In this document: piece after piece, positions 1 through 10,944 of the stretch | Layout of the letters: every line of letters begins with the position of its first letter | Numbering within the stretch: the stretch's first letter is position 1 | Assembly: GCA_019279435.1 (NCBI GenBank) | Contig: JAAALK010000284.1 | Coordinates: 20,824,390-20,888,389, forward strand | DNA: 64,000 bases | From: Zizania palustris | Taxonomy: Eukaryota; Streptophyta; Magnoliopsida; Poales; Poaceae | Reading direction: 5' to 3' | Program-made: the position numbers and the translations under genes | Notes under the pieces: model-generated | Told to the model about the DNA's origin: nothing | Seen by the model: the letters and a program-made list of their open reading frames with translations, nothing else | Databases searched by the model: none

Positions 1-508
1 CGATGGCGTGGGGAAGACGAAGCTGACAAGGCGGGTCCACCGGTCAGCGATGGGCATGGTGCGAGGGAGCAACGGTTGGCGCCGACAGGTGGGCCAGGGC
101 GCACGGCGCTGAGAGGGGAGGAGGCTGAGGGCACCGACAGGTGGGTTCCACCTGTCAGTGAGGTGGTGCGGAGGCAAATGGGCTGGGTCGGCCGGCAGAG
201 GGAGAAAGGGAGGGCGCGGCCCACTACTATTTAGAATTCATTCTGAATAAAAATAATTGCAGAAAACAGTTTAAAAATTATGAGCTACTTGCAAGGTTCT
301 AAAAATTTGTAAAAATTCTCAAAAATATATCTTGGTCTTAAGAACATAATGAAATTTTCTCAGATCAAGATTGTGATTATTTCTCTAGATTTTTATTTAT
401 TTGGACATTTTTCAGCTTTATTGAAAATCCAAAAATAATTCTTTTCCAAAGAAGTTGTATTTATTAATTTATTTTTACCTTTGAAATTTGAAAATTAGGG
501 ATGTTACA
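1..508 (-). mobile_element. Partial LTR, Tekay-like Gypsy, cut by window edge
   Basis: Read on the minus strand, the LTR starts with TGTAACATCCC at 508 and runs off the left edge of the window. It is recognised by similarity to the solo LTR at 40,227-43,676: both have a CCCnAATTTTCAAA start, then a shared stretch around AAGATATATTTTTGAG, followed by GC-rich sequence (here 1-230). No coding sequence is visible, so it could be a solo LTR or the edge of a whole element lying to the left. Tekay assignment rests on the longer relative. Confidence 0.6.
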
Positions 509-1635
509 TCTGGTGGTGTAGGTGAGGTGTGATATACTTTTCAATGTACTTCCTTGAAAGGTAGTATAAAAAATTAAACAAAGCTATTAAAGAAGGCTAT
601 TTGTATAGACCAACTACATGTGCAAATAAATTATCATCGACTTATTGTTGATGATCGTGTTATTTATTGTGCAGACATATAACCGACTCTCAGAGGATAA
701 ACCCATCGAGATGTATTGTAGGAGAGTATTCCTTGGTGGAGTTACATCGTTGGATTTCCAAAATAACAGATGTGCTTCAATTGGTCCATTTGGTCGGTGT
801 CGACCTCCTGGCTATCCCCTTCTCCTTCATGTCTGCAACATTGCTAGGACCCTCCCTTGATATTATAAGAAACCATGATAAGAACATAACAAAAGATGTG
901 CATGTGTAGTAATGTCGCTTCTCTATGTATACCACTATCGTTGTTGTCCTCCACTTTGATGGCCGTTGGGGTCTTCTCATCACTAAAGTTAGTATATAAT
1001 TTTGACATAACTTTCAATGGGTCATGTCCCATTGTTATTACCAAATAGGTCCCTTGTGTTAGGCCACCTCTTCAGCTAAATTCAGTCCACCCTTTGTGAA
1101 GGCATATCGTACTGTCGTTCCCACAGCTCACAACCTCACCTTAATGGTGCACCCATCTCTTATCATTATTTTGAGGGTGTCGTCAGCACGAATGTTATTT
1201 ATCTCACAAAATCTTTTTGATAAATACTACAATATAACAGATGTGCTTTAGTTTGTTACACAATAAACATGACTTGCAATGTAGAAAAACTATAACTAAA
1301 CCTGGTAATGCCCGCTGTGACTAGATGATTGATTTTATTAAGCAACTATCAGGAACATAGGTTGGTACTTGTAGATCGTTTGGAATCCTTTCCATACCCT
1401 AATTCACAAATATTGGATAAATGAATTTATAAAGTGAAATTTAATAGTAAGAATGAACAAACTTAAGAGAATAAGAATGCAACTGAGGTCTGAAAGGCAT
1501 GGGCGACGGAGAGGCGAGGAGCACGACGAAGGCGACGGTGGCGGCGGGAGTATAAGGTTAGGGTTGCGTGAAATGAAAGCGTGACGATTTACTTCGGTGC
1601 CTTGCCTATTTATTAGTGGGAGTCATCGGTGATGC
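509..1635. other. Non-coding stretch, no gene recognised
   Basis: AT-rich sequence. Only short reading frames occur, overlapping on both strands, and none resembles a family I know. A GC-rich patch near 1,500-1,560 has no supported gene. Confidence 0.5.
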
Positions 1636-1870
1636 GTGATAAACTTCTTTAATGACGGGTGGAAATATAACCCATCACTATAGGGGAGATCCTTAGCGAC
1701 GGGTCATACTACGACCCATCACTAATGGAGATGCCCTTCTTTAGTGACGGGTCATAAGGCAACGTTACTAACACATGTGAAACAATCCATCACTAAAAAT
1801 GTATTACTGACCCATCACTAAAACTGTATCATTGACACACATCTTTTGTCTATCACTAAAGCTGCATCAC
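1636..1870. repeat. Degenerate GACGGGTC / ACCCATCACTA array
   Basis: At least five alternating copies of AGTGACGGGTCAT and its inverse ATGACCCATCACTAA occur in about 230 bp, so the strand can fold back repeatedly. Arrays of this kind are typical of CACTA subterminal regions in grasses, but no CACTAC terminus was found beside it. It is best read as a relic of a CACTA end different from the one at 14,755. Confidence 0.45.
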
Positions 1871-2152
1871 TAAAACTGCATTACTCTTATAGTTATACAT
1901 AGTCCAAATTTTCACATTATATTCATCAGTCATCACTACTCATTCGTTCACTGCATCGTAGCTCCTTTTCACACAATATACTTGATCTATTTTACTTTGA
2001 ACTATCAAGGCATTGTAGTCGTAATTAGATTGATTTAAACCTCCTAGCAATTGGAGGCTCCAGGGAGTTTGAGCGGCGTGGCCACCTCCGCGCGCTGCCA
2101 CATTCGCCCCCTAACCGACTTGGCAGTTTTGCAGAAAAAATCCTTCTATTTA

Positions 2153-2460
2153 TCGCTAATGGCGTAAAAGCCCTGCGCCGTACTCTCCGCTGTGGTGTGG
2201 TTTTTATGTTCGCATCCCCCTATTTCCTGGTATTTTAGACATGAAGTTGAAAAAATTCAGGAATTTGGCCCGCGTTCTAAAATTGGAAAACCTAGGGGGT
2301 TTTCACAAAACTGCCTAGGCCACAGGGAGCCCCAGCCCCTGCGTGCCCGATCCCCCATTCGCTTGCCCCCCTTCCTAACCCTAGCCGCTCGCACCCTCAT
2401 CCTGGCCGCTCGTCGCTACGGCTCGCCACCAGTGCTGCCGGCCTCCTGGCTCGCCAACCT
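2153..2460 (+). promoter_or_regulatory. Promoter/5'-leader-like segment, inverted partner at 11,884-12,154
   Basis: This segment shares roughly two thirds of its bases with the reverse complement of 11,884-12,154, including AGCCCTGC, CCGTACTCT, ACATGAAG and a CCTAACCCTAGCCGC block. The last motif is common in leaders of grass genes. The segment therefore looks like a duplicated promoter/leader or a shared transposon end. No TATA box was assigned. Confidence 0.4.
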
Positions 2461-2819
2461 TGAAGGGTGATGACACGGTGGCCATCCAAAGCATCAAGAA
2501 CAGCGACGACATGGCGAAGGTGGCACTGTTGGCACGGGGCCTCGAGTGGGCAGCGCCACCACCGGTGTCGGTGATGTCGGGCCCTAGCGGGCTTTCGTCA
2601 CGCCTGAGGGCAGTAGGGACCGAGCTGAAGCGAATCACCTCATCGAAGCACATTGGCGGTGCAAACCCGTCGCCACCAGCCAACAGCAACAACCGCCGCC
2701 GTCTTTTGGACAAAACACATGACCGGAGGGGAAAAGATAGTTTTTCTCTTCGTCATTTGAGTTCTGGGATTGTTCCAGCACACGAGTCTTTCTTTCTTGT
2801 AAGATTCTGGATTGCCTGA
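2460..2819 (+). CDS. Hypothetical 119-codon GC-rich reading frame
   Basis: An open frame with plant first-exon-like composition follows the leader-like segment. The product (MKGDDTVAIQ start) is rich in Ala, Ser, Gly and Arg and shows no domain I recognise. Another long frame lies antisense (2,381-2,713), as expected of GC-rich DNA. It may be a captured first exon or chance. Confidence 0.2.
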   Translation: MKGDDTVAIQSIKNSDDMAKVALLARGLEWAAPPPVSVMSGPSGLSSRLRAVGTELKRITSSKHIGGANPSPPANSNNRRRLLDKTHDRRGKDSFSLRHLSSGIVPAHESFFLVRFWIA

Positions 2820-2948
2820 GGCTGAAAAGATTGAAATTTCACGGCGTAGTCTGCATGTTTGGGTGAAGACGGTTCTGCTATCTTCTTTTCCTTTGCGTGT
2901 TCAGATCCTTGTGAGATATTCCATTTCTGCCGGCTTTCTTAATAGAGA

Positions 2949-3094
2949 GATTTGCTATTTTAGCACTCCAAAGAAATAGCTTCATATTTTTGGCATATGG
3001 ACCCATTTTTATTGACTCGGTCGGTCCTACATGTCAGCCTCATAAGTGTTATTATAACAAAGTATACATCTTTAGAGTACCAAAATAGCAAATC
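2949..3094. mobile_element. Small inverted-repeat element (MITE-like), copy 1
   Basis: About 146 bp with terminal inverted repeats GATTTGCTATTTT(A/G)G... at both ends. It contains no coding sequence and is closely related to the copy at 3,175. No convincing target duplication was found, so the superfamily is unknown. Confidence 0.6.
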
Positions 3095-3174
3095 TTTCTT
3101 CTCAATATTGACGTGAATTTCAAGTCTGGAGCATCTTGTGGAAACCGAAGAAGCACACCAATTACAAGAAGAGA

Positions 3175-3319
3175 GATTTGCTATTTAGCACTCCAAAGAA
3201 GTGGCTTCGTGCTTTTGACATCTGGATCCACTTTCATTGACTCAGATGGTCCTACATATCAGCCTCAGAAGTACTATTATAACAAAGTGTATATTTTTGA
3301 AGTGCCAAAATAGTAAATC
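3175..3319. mobile_element. Small inverted-repeat element (MITE-like), copy 2
   Basis: A second, diverged copy in the same orientation about 80 bp after copy 1. It shares the ends and inner blocks such as GACTC...GGTCCTACAT and TATTATAACAAAGT. Two neighbours of one family could be independent insertions or a local duplication. Confidence 0.6.
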
Positions 3320-4093
3320 TTTGTTACAAGAAAGAGTTCTATTTGGGAAATCAGATAATTCTAAATTTCTAATCTGTTTTCTGCGTGTCTTCTCTAAGTT
3401 TCGTGGTTGTTCTAGAGTCAAAGATTTCATTTTGATTGGTTCTAGAGATTGAAGAAGCTACCATTATTGATTTCTCGGCTCAAGAGTCAAGCAACGAGAG
3501 AGGCAGACTAGGCTATTCAGATGATTCAGCAGGTCATTGTGTAGGAACAGTTGTCAGGAACTACCTTGCATACTCCTTTATTCATTTGGGTTCTTCGATC
3601 TAACACTCACAGGTAAAGTAGTCAATCTCAACCCTGTGTTCATTTGGGTGATTCTGTCATTGGCATGCGCCAATATAGGGAGATATTAAGCTGTTTTAGA
3701 CATCATAGTTTTCCTTTGAAAGATATGATACAACACATTGCAAATCATCAGCCTCTTTCCTGTAGTTTCCATACTCAAATTCCCTTCACTCTCTCTGAAA
3801 TATTTATCAAGCAATAGGGATTTCAATGTTTAAGAGAATCACAAGGAAAAGCCGAATGGTGTGTCTTAAGTATTAAGTGCAGTTTGTAATGGATTACAGA
3901 ACAATAGGGCTACATCCCTCAGATGTAAGAAATCCATGTCTCAACTCATCATTTCGTGGTACACACTAAGACACACATTTGTGGTGAAAATGCAGCTGAT
4001 ACTTGATAATGAACTAAGATTGAAGCAACATTACTACTATTGCTTTTGTGAACTGAAACTGCTGGTGAATACATGGTTTCTGGAGCAACTTAC
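3320..4093. other. Stretch without recognised gene
   Basis: Contains short frames only. A possible exon end lies at about 3,610 (CAG followed by GTAAAG), but the peptide before it is not recognised. Otherwise it looks like intron or intergenic DNA. Confidence 0.4.
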
Positions 4094-4533
4094 CCATTTC
4101 CGCTGAAATCAAAGCGAAAGACACAAATCCCTTTCTCTGTCAATGCATCCGATAGGTCAAGAATGAGACTATCATTCTGGAAAAGAGAAGTGAACAACAT
4201 GAGAAAGCAATAAATTATTTGCACAGAAAATAGGTAGTATGTGTTTCTGCGGAAAAATATTTGCTCTCATCTCATTTAAATTAGACATATGAATCGACCA
4301 CAGAAATCTTGACGAGGGCATATTTCCTCTTATAACTACAATGTTACTTTCGTAGCTATAAAACCATGACACAAGACGATGATCTTGCTTGAACCCATGT
4401 GATGCAGCACTCCTGCAAGCTTCTCTCCATGCTTGTTCGTTACCACCACCCTTTGTTCCAAATCATCTGAGTAGGTGGGGTAAATGGCAGTATATATTTC
4501 AGCAACTTTCACTGAATCACTCATCAAAATCAT
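4094..4533 (-). pseudogene. Alpha/beta-hydrolase gene fragment, two exons
   Basis: Exon 1 (4,348-4,533, minus) gives 62 residues including VVVTNKHGEKLAGVLH and VLCHGF. It ends at a GT donor. Exon 2 (4,094-4,176) follows a CAG acceptor and gives NDSLILDLSDALTEKGI then VFRFDFSGNG, ending at GTAAGT. Together these match the N-terminal part of plant serine-aminopeptidase-type alpha/beta hydrolases, including the His-Gly oxyanion region. The nucleophile GHSKGG-type exon and the rest of the hydrolase fold are missing downstream, so this is a truncated copy with its intron kept. That fits DNA-level capture rather than retroposition. It lies antisense to the proposed Helitron A. Confidence 0.65.
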
Positions 4534-5640
4534 GCTGAAATATCATAATAATCAGAAGTCGCAACGATAGCAAAAACATTTGAAAATGTTCTGAAATGAG
4601 ACATGATAAGTTATTTGCTATTTTTTATATTCCTGCCTTTGAGATAGAGTTTTGAAATGAGATCTCTTATTGTAGTTGTAGATGCGGAGAACTGCACACA
4701 GTTACTGAAATTTCAAGTTAGACTGTTAGTTCTTTTTTAGTTCTTTGAGAAATAATTATTTAGGTTTGTATTTATATTCCTGAGAAATTATTTTTTTCAT
4801 ATTTAATTTGCTTTTGTGTTTGATCTGGAGTTCATGAGATAGCTAACCTAAAGGTACTAAAGAGGAGACCATAGTTTTAACTTGCGCTTCTAAGTCTTAA
4901 CATACTTCTATCATAGTCAAGATTCAGTATTGTTATAAAGAATGTTTCATATCGTTATATTTTTTTAACATTTAGTCTTTTTAATGCTTTATTGCTTTTG
5001 TACTTGGAAAACACTTTTTAAAGTCTGTTAGGTGCTCACACCTTTTTCTAGATTTGTAAATGTGCTAATTTTTAATGAATGTTGTGTCATTGATAGATGT
5101 AATGCAAAAATATTAATATTTAAAATTTTCAAATCCTATCTGATCTGTCATTAAGATACATATTGTTACAAATATACCTATTAATGGAGAGAATTCGAAT
5201 CTGCTAAACACTCCATTGAATTTTGCTTGGCAACACGACAGACTACTGGAGCAGAAATTCCAGGTAATGTAAGCAATCAGAGTGTACTACATAGTTCAGA
5301 TAGGCTTACAGTTAGTGTGATATAAACAGTTCTCCTTACATACTCATCATTTTCAAATATGTCCAGCACATTTAGCTCTCTGTCAGTGATGGCCTTCAAA
5401 ACCAGCAGAACATAAAATGATACAAATGGGCTTTTTACCTGTTTATGCACATATTGTGTGCATACTACTTGAGACATGATGGCAACAAGCAATTGGGGTG
5501 TTGTTATTTTCTTTTTGCTTCATCCTTCTTCAATCTTTGCACCACCTAGCCATAAAACACCAAAAGGGAGTACCTTTCCTGAGACATCCTTGTTGTCGAC
5601 CAGTAGAATCATTCTTCTATGTTCTCCCTTCATTTTACAG
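4534..5640. other. AT-rich stretch without recognised gene
   Basis: Low-GC sequence with only short frames. It looks like intron or captured flanking DNA, and I see no repeat structure. Confidence 0.4.
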
Positions 5641-5980
5641 GTTTGATGGTAAACTTATCGAAAAACTATTATGCAAGGTATGTATAATATATCGTTGGTG
5701 AGAATACATGAGCATTATGTATTTTTATGCATATGATCTACATGTTGAAATAATTATTGATCTTTTGTTGATTTTCCTATATTTTTTTGTCACATTTGTT
5801 TTATAGCCATCTCAATGAACATGGATATTACTTATTTCATTACAAACACAATATTTTTTAAGGTAGAGGAATATATAGATTTGATAAGAAAAATTGTTTT
5901 CTGCAGTGTCTATCATTGGAAAGAAGGCCTCAACCTTTTTGTATCTTGGAACTGCCATTCAAGTCGGTATGCAGTTCAAG
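5641..5980 (+). pseudogene. Two candidate exons of an unrecognised gene
   Basis: 5,641-5,677 is bounded by TTTTACAG and GTATGT. 5,907-5,980 is bounded by TTCTGCAG and GTAAAT. Joined, they stay open (FDGKLIEKLLCK then CLSLERRPQPF...), and the next acceptor at 6,055 leads quickly to a stop. The splice sites are good but I do not recognise the protein. It may be another captured fragment on the Helitron A strand, or a chance pairing of splice-like sites. Confidence 0.25.
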
Positions 5981-7861
5981 GTAAATTTTCATGATAGATC
6001 TGACTTTTACAATTTTGGATATATATTTATCTGGTTTATAATTAACTACATGCAGCTCTCATTGATAATTTGACATTACCTTCTTTCCAATGTTTCACAA
6101 ATCGGAAAGAGACAAAATGGAATGATATATCTACCAATCTGTAATTTAAGGTAAACTTAGTTCTTGGAACTATGCATGCTTTCCTATTCTAACTACACTG
6201 CAATGGTTTAATTACTCTGACTAAAATGTATTTCGATATTTGTGGAGAACTGTAGATACTGTTATTACGTCATCAATGCAGTAAAAAACATTTCATGAAT
6301 ACAGCATAGTTGAGATATTATTAGAGTTATCAAAACCATTTCATTAGAGAGAGAAACATTACCTTTCAAATATGCATTGATATTAAGGTTTCCAGGTTTA
6401 TGATACAATCGTGCAAAATGTCATTATTTTGTATTAATAATATGGTTTTGTTACTATGGTAGAGTGCAAACTGTGCACAAGACACTTTATCAGTTAAAAG
6501 TGAAACATATCAACACTAATGTACCTGTTCTGAAGTACTAAATTGTTATATCAGAGCAGTTCATAATCATCTCATCTAAAATGTGAATTCATACATTGAA
6601 AGGCTGAGTTATGGAGTAGTTAATAAATTAGCAGTTTGCTCTTAAACTAATCAAGCCTTTTTTGTGAGCCCTATTTTGACATGTAAATTTCACATAACTC
6701 TTAAAAAAATCAGGTGAGCAGTTTTTTAAGGAACCTAACTCATTGAACTTGCTTTGTGCGACACCTTTTTTTGCCCATTAGAAGTTTACTCACTGTATGG
6801 ATGTACCGACAGAGTTTAGGATTGACCTTCAGAAATTTACCGCCCTAAAAAATGATATAGGGATACTGCAATACTAAAGGCTCATGCTAAACAATTATTT
6901 TTATTTCTGTTTTGGCAAACATGCTACAACACATTTTTGTCTTCAAGTCCGTCTGTTGGTAATGAAATTTTAGTTCCATTATTTCGTCTTATTGTGTAAA
7001 TCTGTATTGTCGTGTTCCAAATATTTTTGTTTCTTGCTAATGAATTTTTAGTTTCATCAGTCAAGTACTCATGAAGAGGGTATTGTATACCTTTCTAATG
7101 GGTGTTTAGTTAATGTGTTAGTGTTACACTGATAATAAATAATTTATTCTTAGTTGAATTGAGAGATACATTCCGATAAACAGCCATAGTGTTAGTTTAT
7201 GAAAGAAACCAATTGATGGAGATGAATATTTTATTTTCTTTTTACATTAATTTGTTTCTCATTTCATATTGTGATGAAATCTTAAACTCATATATGGAGG
7301 TACCAAAATGAACTTTGTATCAGTATATATTTTAGGGATATATCAAATAATTCAAATGACTTGTACTTTTTCTATCATTGTACTGTTATAGTTCCTCTGG
7401 ACAATCATATCAAAACCAATATCCGTGTACAGTTCTCATTGCAATATTATATATAAGTTTCCTAAGATACACAAACACACAGTACAGTTGCTACTTTGTA
7501 TTTTTGTTATAACCATGTTGTGGTTTTAATTTTTTTATTGACATCTAGGTAGAAATCTTCAAAAATATACAAATCTTTAGGAAACTCTGTAGAAGGCACA
7601 GATGGTTGACCAAGTTAAGGTTGTACGAGTGTAAAAGGAGCTTGCAAAGTATGCATTTGGATATCCAATATATTATTGCAAAACAACATGTTAGTCAATT
7701 TGGCAGATTCCAATTTTGTGAATAATAATATTGAAATTAGTTTCTTTGGCTCATTGAATTTAGCTGCTTTGGTTCATAATTAAGTGAATTCAATGATAAT
7801 ATTATTTGAATGTATAAAATAAACAAATCGAATTAATCAAACAGTTCACAAGTTGACCCAG
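5981..7861. other. AT-rich stretch without recognised gene
   Basis: No frame of note, no tandem repeat and no recognised element ends. It forms the 3' body of the proposed Helitron A. Confidence 0.4.
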
Positions 7862-7889
7862 GGCGCCGGAAGGGCGCCTTGCATCCTAG
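7862..7889 (+). other. Helitron 3' terminus (hairpin plus CTAG)
   Basis: GGCGCC / GGCGCC can form a GC-rich stem with a short GGAAG loop. Seven bases later comes CTAG, followed by T at 7,890. This is the layout of plant Helitron 3' ends (hairpin about 10 bp before CTRR, insertion between A and T). Confidence 0.65.
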
Positions 7890-7900
7890 TATATATTATA

Positions 7901-7934
7901 CTAGGCTGGGAGGCACCGATTGGGTGCCCAATCG
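7901..7934 (-). other. Second Helitron 3' terminus, opposite strand
   Basis: On the minus strand an 8-bp stem (CGATTGGG with CCCAATCG, 7,917-7,934) is followed after 12 bases by CTAG (7,904-7,901) and then T. The stem sequence differs from that of the neighbouring plus-strand terminus, so the two are separate families or subfamilies. Confidence 0.65.
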
Positions 7935-8129
7935 ATGTGCCCCCTCAATAAGCTACATCTTATTGTAGAGTAGTCATTGTCTTTATAATATATATTATAA
8001 AAACATTTCATAAAGTGCATTGTAATAATTTTTGCAACTTGGCTTTCCATGAAATCACGAATGTTGGCTAGTTTGGCTTGATCGAGATGAAACAAAATAC
8101 GGTAGCAAATATCTACTTTACAAGCTTTC

Positions 8130-8791
8130 TTAACAACTGCCGATGAGATCCTGCAGCTCAAACTCACTTGGGAACCGCTGCTCAACTAATTTGGAGAAAA
8201 CCTGAAAAGGGGAGTAATTTTTGGTAACGAAGAAATAAGGAGTCCAACAGTTCAAGTGATGATGGCAAATAAGGAAAGCTTACTGCTCAATTCATGTAAC
8301 ATTTTTTTGTAAGGTACAATGAAACACATAAAGAAAACCAGACATGGCAGATCAATCAAATTGATCCTAGAAATATAACACGGTCCTAATGTAAAATAGA
8401 GGGACAATAATAAAAACATAAGGGCATATCTGATATAGGAACCGGGAAGCATACCAAATCTCCATTGCAGTAAACTTCAAAGGCACCAGAACTTTGGAGG
8501 AAAGACTAAGCAAAATTGCCAAATAGCCAGATTATTGCCATGATTCCAAATCTATTGGCACGCAGCGAATAGTACCATGGTGGTGCAACTGGGGAAAATC
8601 TGGTCACCAGCCATCATTGTTGCAATGGCTCCAACTTGAAGAATTGGCGCAACTTTGCCAAGTACACGTTTGGGGAAGGGTGGAGGGTAATTATGCAAGA
8701 TAACATGAATGCCTGGAAACGATGTTTCCAGCATGCGCTTCATGGTCATTGCAATTTCCCTGCAAAATGGAACTCCAAATGTCAGTGTAAC
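8130..8791 (-). pseudogene. Selenoprotein-T-like (SelT/Rdx family) pseudogene
   Basis: Exon 8,455-8,791 (minus) follows a TCTGCAG acceptor and encodes TMKRMLETSFPGIHV, NYPPPFPKRVLGKV and VGAIATMMAGDQIFP, then after a frameshift PPWYYSLRANRFG and SSGAFEVYCNGDLV. It ends at a GT donor. Exon 8,130-8,201 continues with VFSKLVEQRFPSEFELQDLI and a stop. This covers most of a plant SelT-like oxidoreductase, an ER thioredoxin-fold protein. Damage: a frameshift after DQIFP, an in-frame stop at the codon before SFLQSSG, and the usual Cys-x-x-Cys/Ser site replaced by FGVPFCRE. The first exon with the signal peptide is absent. The retained intron indicates DNA-level capture. Confidence 0.8.
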
Positions 8792-9347
8792 CTGCAGATG
8801 CAAAACATAGAATATATTAAATTATCCTTTTGGATGGACACTAGGTATTATTATGACATTATAAATGAAGCAAAATGTCTATTTAGTTGAATATTTCATT
8901 GAACTTTTCAACTAAGATCTGTTCGAACTCATGGGTAAGATAATAAGTATTGACATCCATATCATAGTTTATTTAGGCAAAAATATTGCACATTTGCACA
9001 ATTCATTACACTCCAATGTTTCATTGCAATTAATAATGTTTAATTAACAAGAATACAAAATTACAAATAGTTAAAGTATTCATTTACTGTCTACTGAGCC
9101 TTTTTCCCCACAAAAAAAGGAACCATCCTTTCCCCTTTCATACACTCGAATACTGTGAATGTGCTCCTGTAAACAGGCCTAACAGGGTATATAATGAAGG
9201 CATTAACAATGCACTGTTTGACTTTGACGCTCAGACTAAAAGGTGTGGATGTATGGGAGTACAAACTGTACAATTCTTGCTCAATTATGGCAGAAGTGAA
9301 GGGAGAAAGTCATAGCCAAATACACAATATTAGAGTTGGCTTGTAAA
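8792..9347. other. Stretch without recognised gene
   Basis: AT-rich sequence upstream of the SelT-like exon, probably captured intron. A short minus frame at 9,091-9,273 is not recognised. The last 8 bases (9,340-9,347, CTTGTAAA) are the target duplication of the next element. Confidence 0.4.
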
Positions 9348-10431
9348 CATAGTTGTTACGGCGACGCGGCGAGGCGAGGCGCTAAACTACCTTCACAACT
9401 TTTAGGCGAGTATGGCGTGCGGTGAGGCGACGCCATACTCACTTAACGTAAATGTACATGTCACAATAATTTTGGAATAATAGAAAATTAAAATTAGAAC
9501 CATATGAAATATAAATAGTCAAATAAATCCATATTCCATTCAGTATATACAAACATACATAAGCCAAAAGGCAATCAACTAGTTATGTATGGAAAGCTTA
9601 TAAATGGTATGATTTTTATATAGAAATCATCAATATATGGAAAGCTAATAAATTATATATGGAAAATATCAATATATGAAAAGTTGATCAATTATATACA
9701 GAAATAATTAATATATGGGAAGCTGATTAGTTATATATGTATATAGAAAGCTTTTCATATGGAAATTATCAACACATGGTAAGCCTATTCATGGTATGAG
9801 CATATTTATTTCCAAAGAATAGAGCAGATTTATTTTCAACAAAACAGAATAGCTTTATTTCCAAAACAGCAAAACAGAACAGAGAACACAGAAAGTATTA
9901 TTTTCTAGCACAACAAAACCCTAAACCAGGGAGTTACAGAGCGGGGAGAGGGACAAACAGAGCAGGCCCCAAAACAGAGCAGAGCGGGGAGGCAAGGCCG
10001 ATCCCCACGCATGGCGTGTGGTCCCGACGGCGGCGGCTGGTCTTGACGCGGCGGCGGCGCGGATCCACTGGTGGGGGCGCAGATCCAGCGGCCAGGGCGC
10101 AAATCCAAGCGGCGGGGAACGGATCCAGCGGAGGGAGCGGCAGGCGTAGGCGAAGGGAGCGGCGCACATGCAGCAACACGGGAGAAAAAGGTGCAGAACT
10201 AGGGTTTTCTTCACCTTTTTCTGGAGGTGCGGCTCATTACAGAAGCCTCGCCGCTGCGCCTGGCGTCGCCATGAAGGATTATGGCGTCCATTCGACGCCA
10301 TATGCGCTTAGGCGGATGCCATATGTGTTGTGGCGGATGCCACATTCGACTGTGGCGAGTCGTCCGCCGGAGTCCGCCTCGACGCCTAATCGTCACTTAG
10401 GCGACGCCTAAGCGACGCCATGACAACTATG
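9348..10431. mobile_element. Non-autonomous hAT-like element with 8-bp duplication
   Basis: The element begins CATAGTTGTTACGGCGACGC and ends with the inverse, GCGACGCCATGACAACTATG. It is flanked by the same 8 bases CTTGTAAA at 9,340-9,347 and 10,432-10,439. An 8-bp duplication with short inverted ends fits the hAT superfamily. The ends carry several nested GGCGACGCC-type palindromes. The middle has an AT-rich half and a GC-rich half (about 9,950-10,190) with GGATCCAGCGG-like repeats; the long frames there look like compositional accidents. No transposase is present. Confidence 0.75.
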
Positions 10432-10439
10432 CTTGTAAA

Positions 10440-10944
10440 TACATTTATTCAAATGCAAGTCAATTCACTCTGCATTCTAACAACACATATTTAAAGGTGT
10501 GTATCATAACAGTACCAATTTCTATTCTGAATCATCATGTTTAAGTTGAAATATTGATCTGTATCTATCATGTTAATTTGTGTCTCAATTAGCAAACCAG
10601 AGATAATTAGAACCCATTTTGTTCATTTCATAACTTTTAAACTGAATGATACAGTGAGCCAGGGAATCGTTCTTGAAGGAATTTAATGCCCAGAAAATGA
10701 AGCTACCTGATAGCAAATAAAGAAATTTGTCACAATCGTGTAGTAAACCTAGCATTACCCCTGAGAACGCCCTCTTCTGTTGTCCTTTCTGTTATTCACC
10801 TTTTATGCTTTGTCAGTTGTTCCTTTATTAATTAAAGGGCAGACATTTGTCCTTTTAAAGAAGTGTTATCAATGCATACTAAATGTCTGGTGAATACATA
10901 TACACTGGGCACTGTACCTGCTCACTCTAAAACTATTTTTGCAG
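10440..10944. other. Stretch without recognised gene
   Basis: AT-rich, apparently intronic DNA ahead of the ArfGAP exon. I saw no upstream ArfGAP exon here. Confidence 0.4.

Larger units (their letters stand above)
2153..7889 (+). mobile_element. Putative Helitron A carrying host gene fragments
   Basis: The 3' end is well supported: a GGCGCC stem at 7,862-7,878 followed by CTAG at 7,886-7,889 and then T, the expected Helitron terminus and A/T insertion site. The 5' end is a guess: A followed by TC at 2,153, at the edge of a ~280-bp segment that also occurs inverted near 12,154. The span holds two small inverted-repeat elements, two exons of an alpha/beta-hydrolase gene on the opposite strand and candidate exons near 5,640-5,980. 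No Rep/helicase gene is present, so it would be non-autonomous. Confidence 0.4.

Noticed and set aside
3453..3610. Possible exon ending at CAG/GTAAAG
   Set aside because: Frame is short and unrecognised, and no acceptor or partner exon was convincing.
9905..10411. Overlapping long frames on both strands in the GC-rich half of the hAT-like element
   Set aside because: Open in several frames at once, Arg/Pro/Ala-rich, no domain; typical of GC-rich non-coding DNA.
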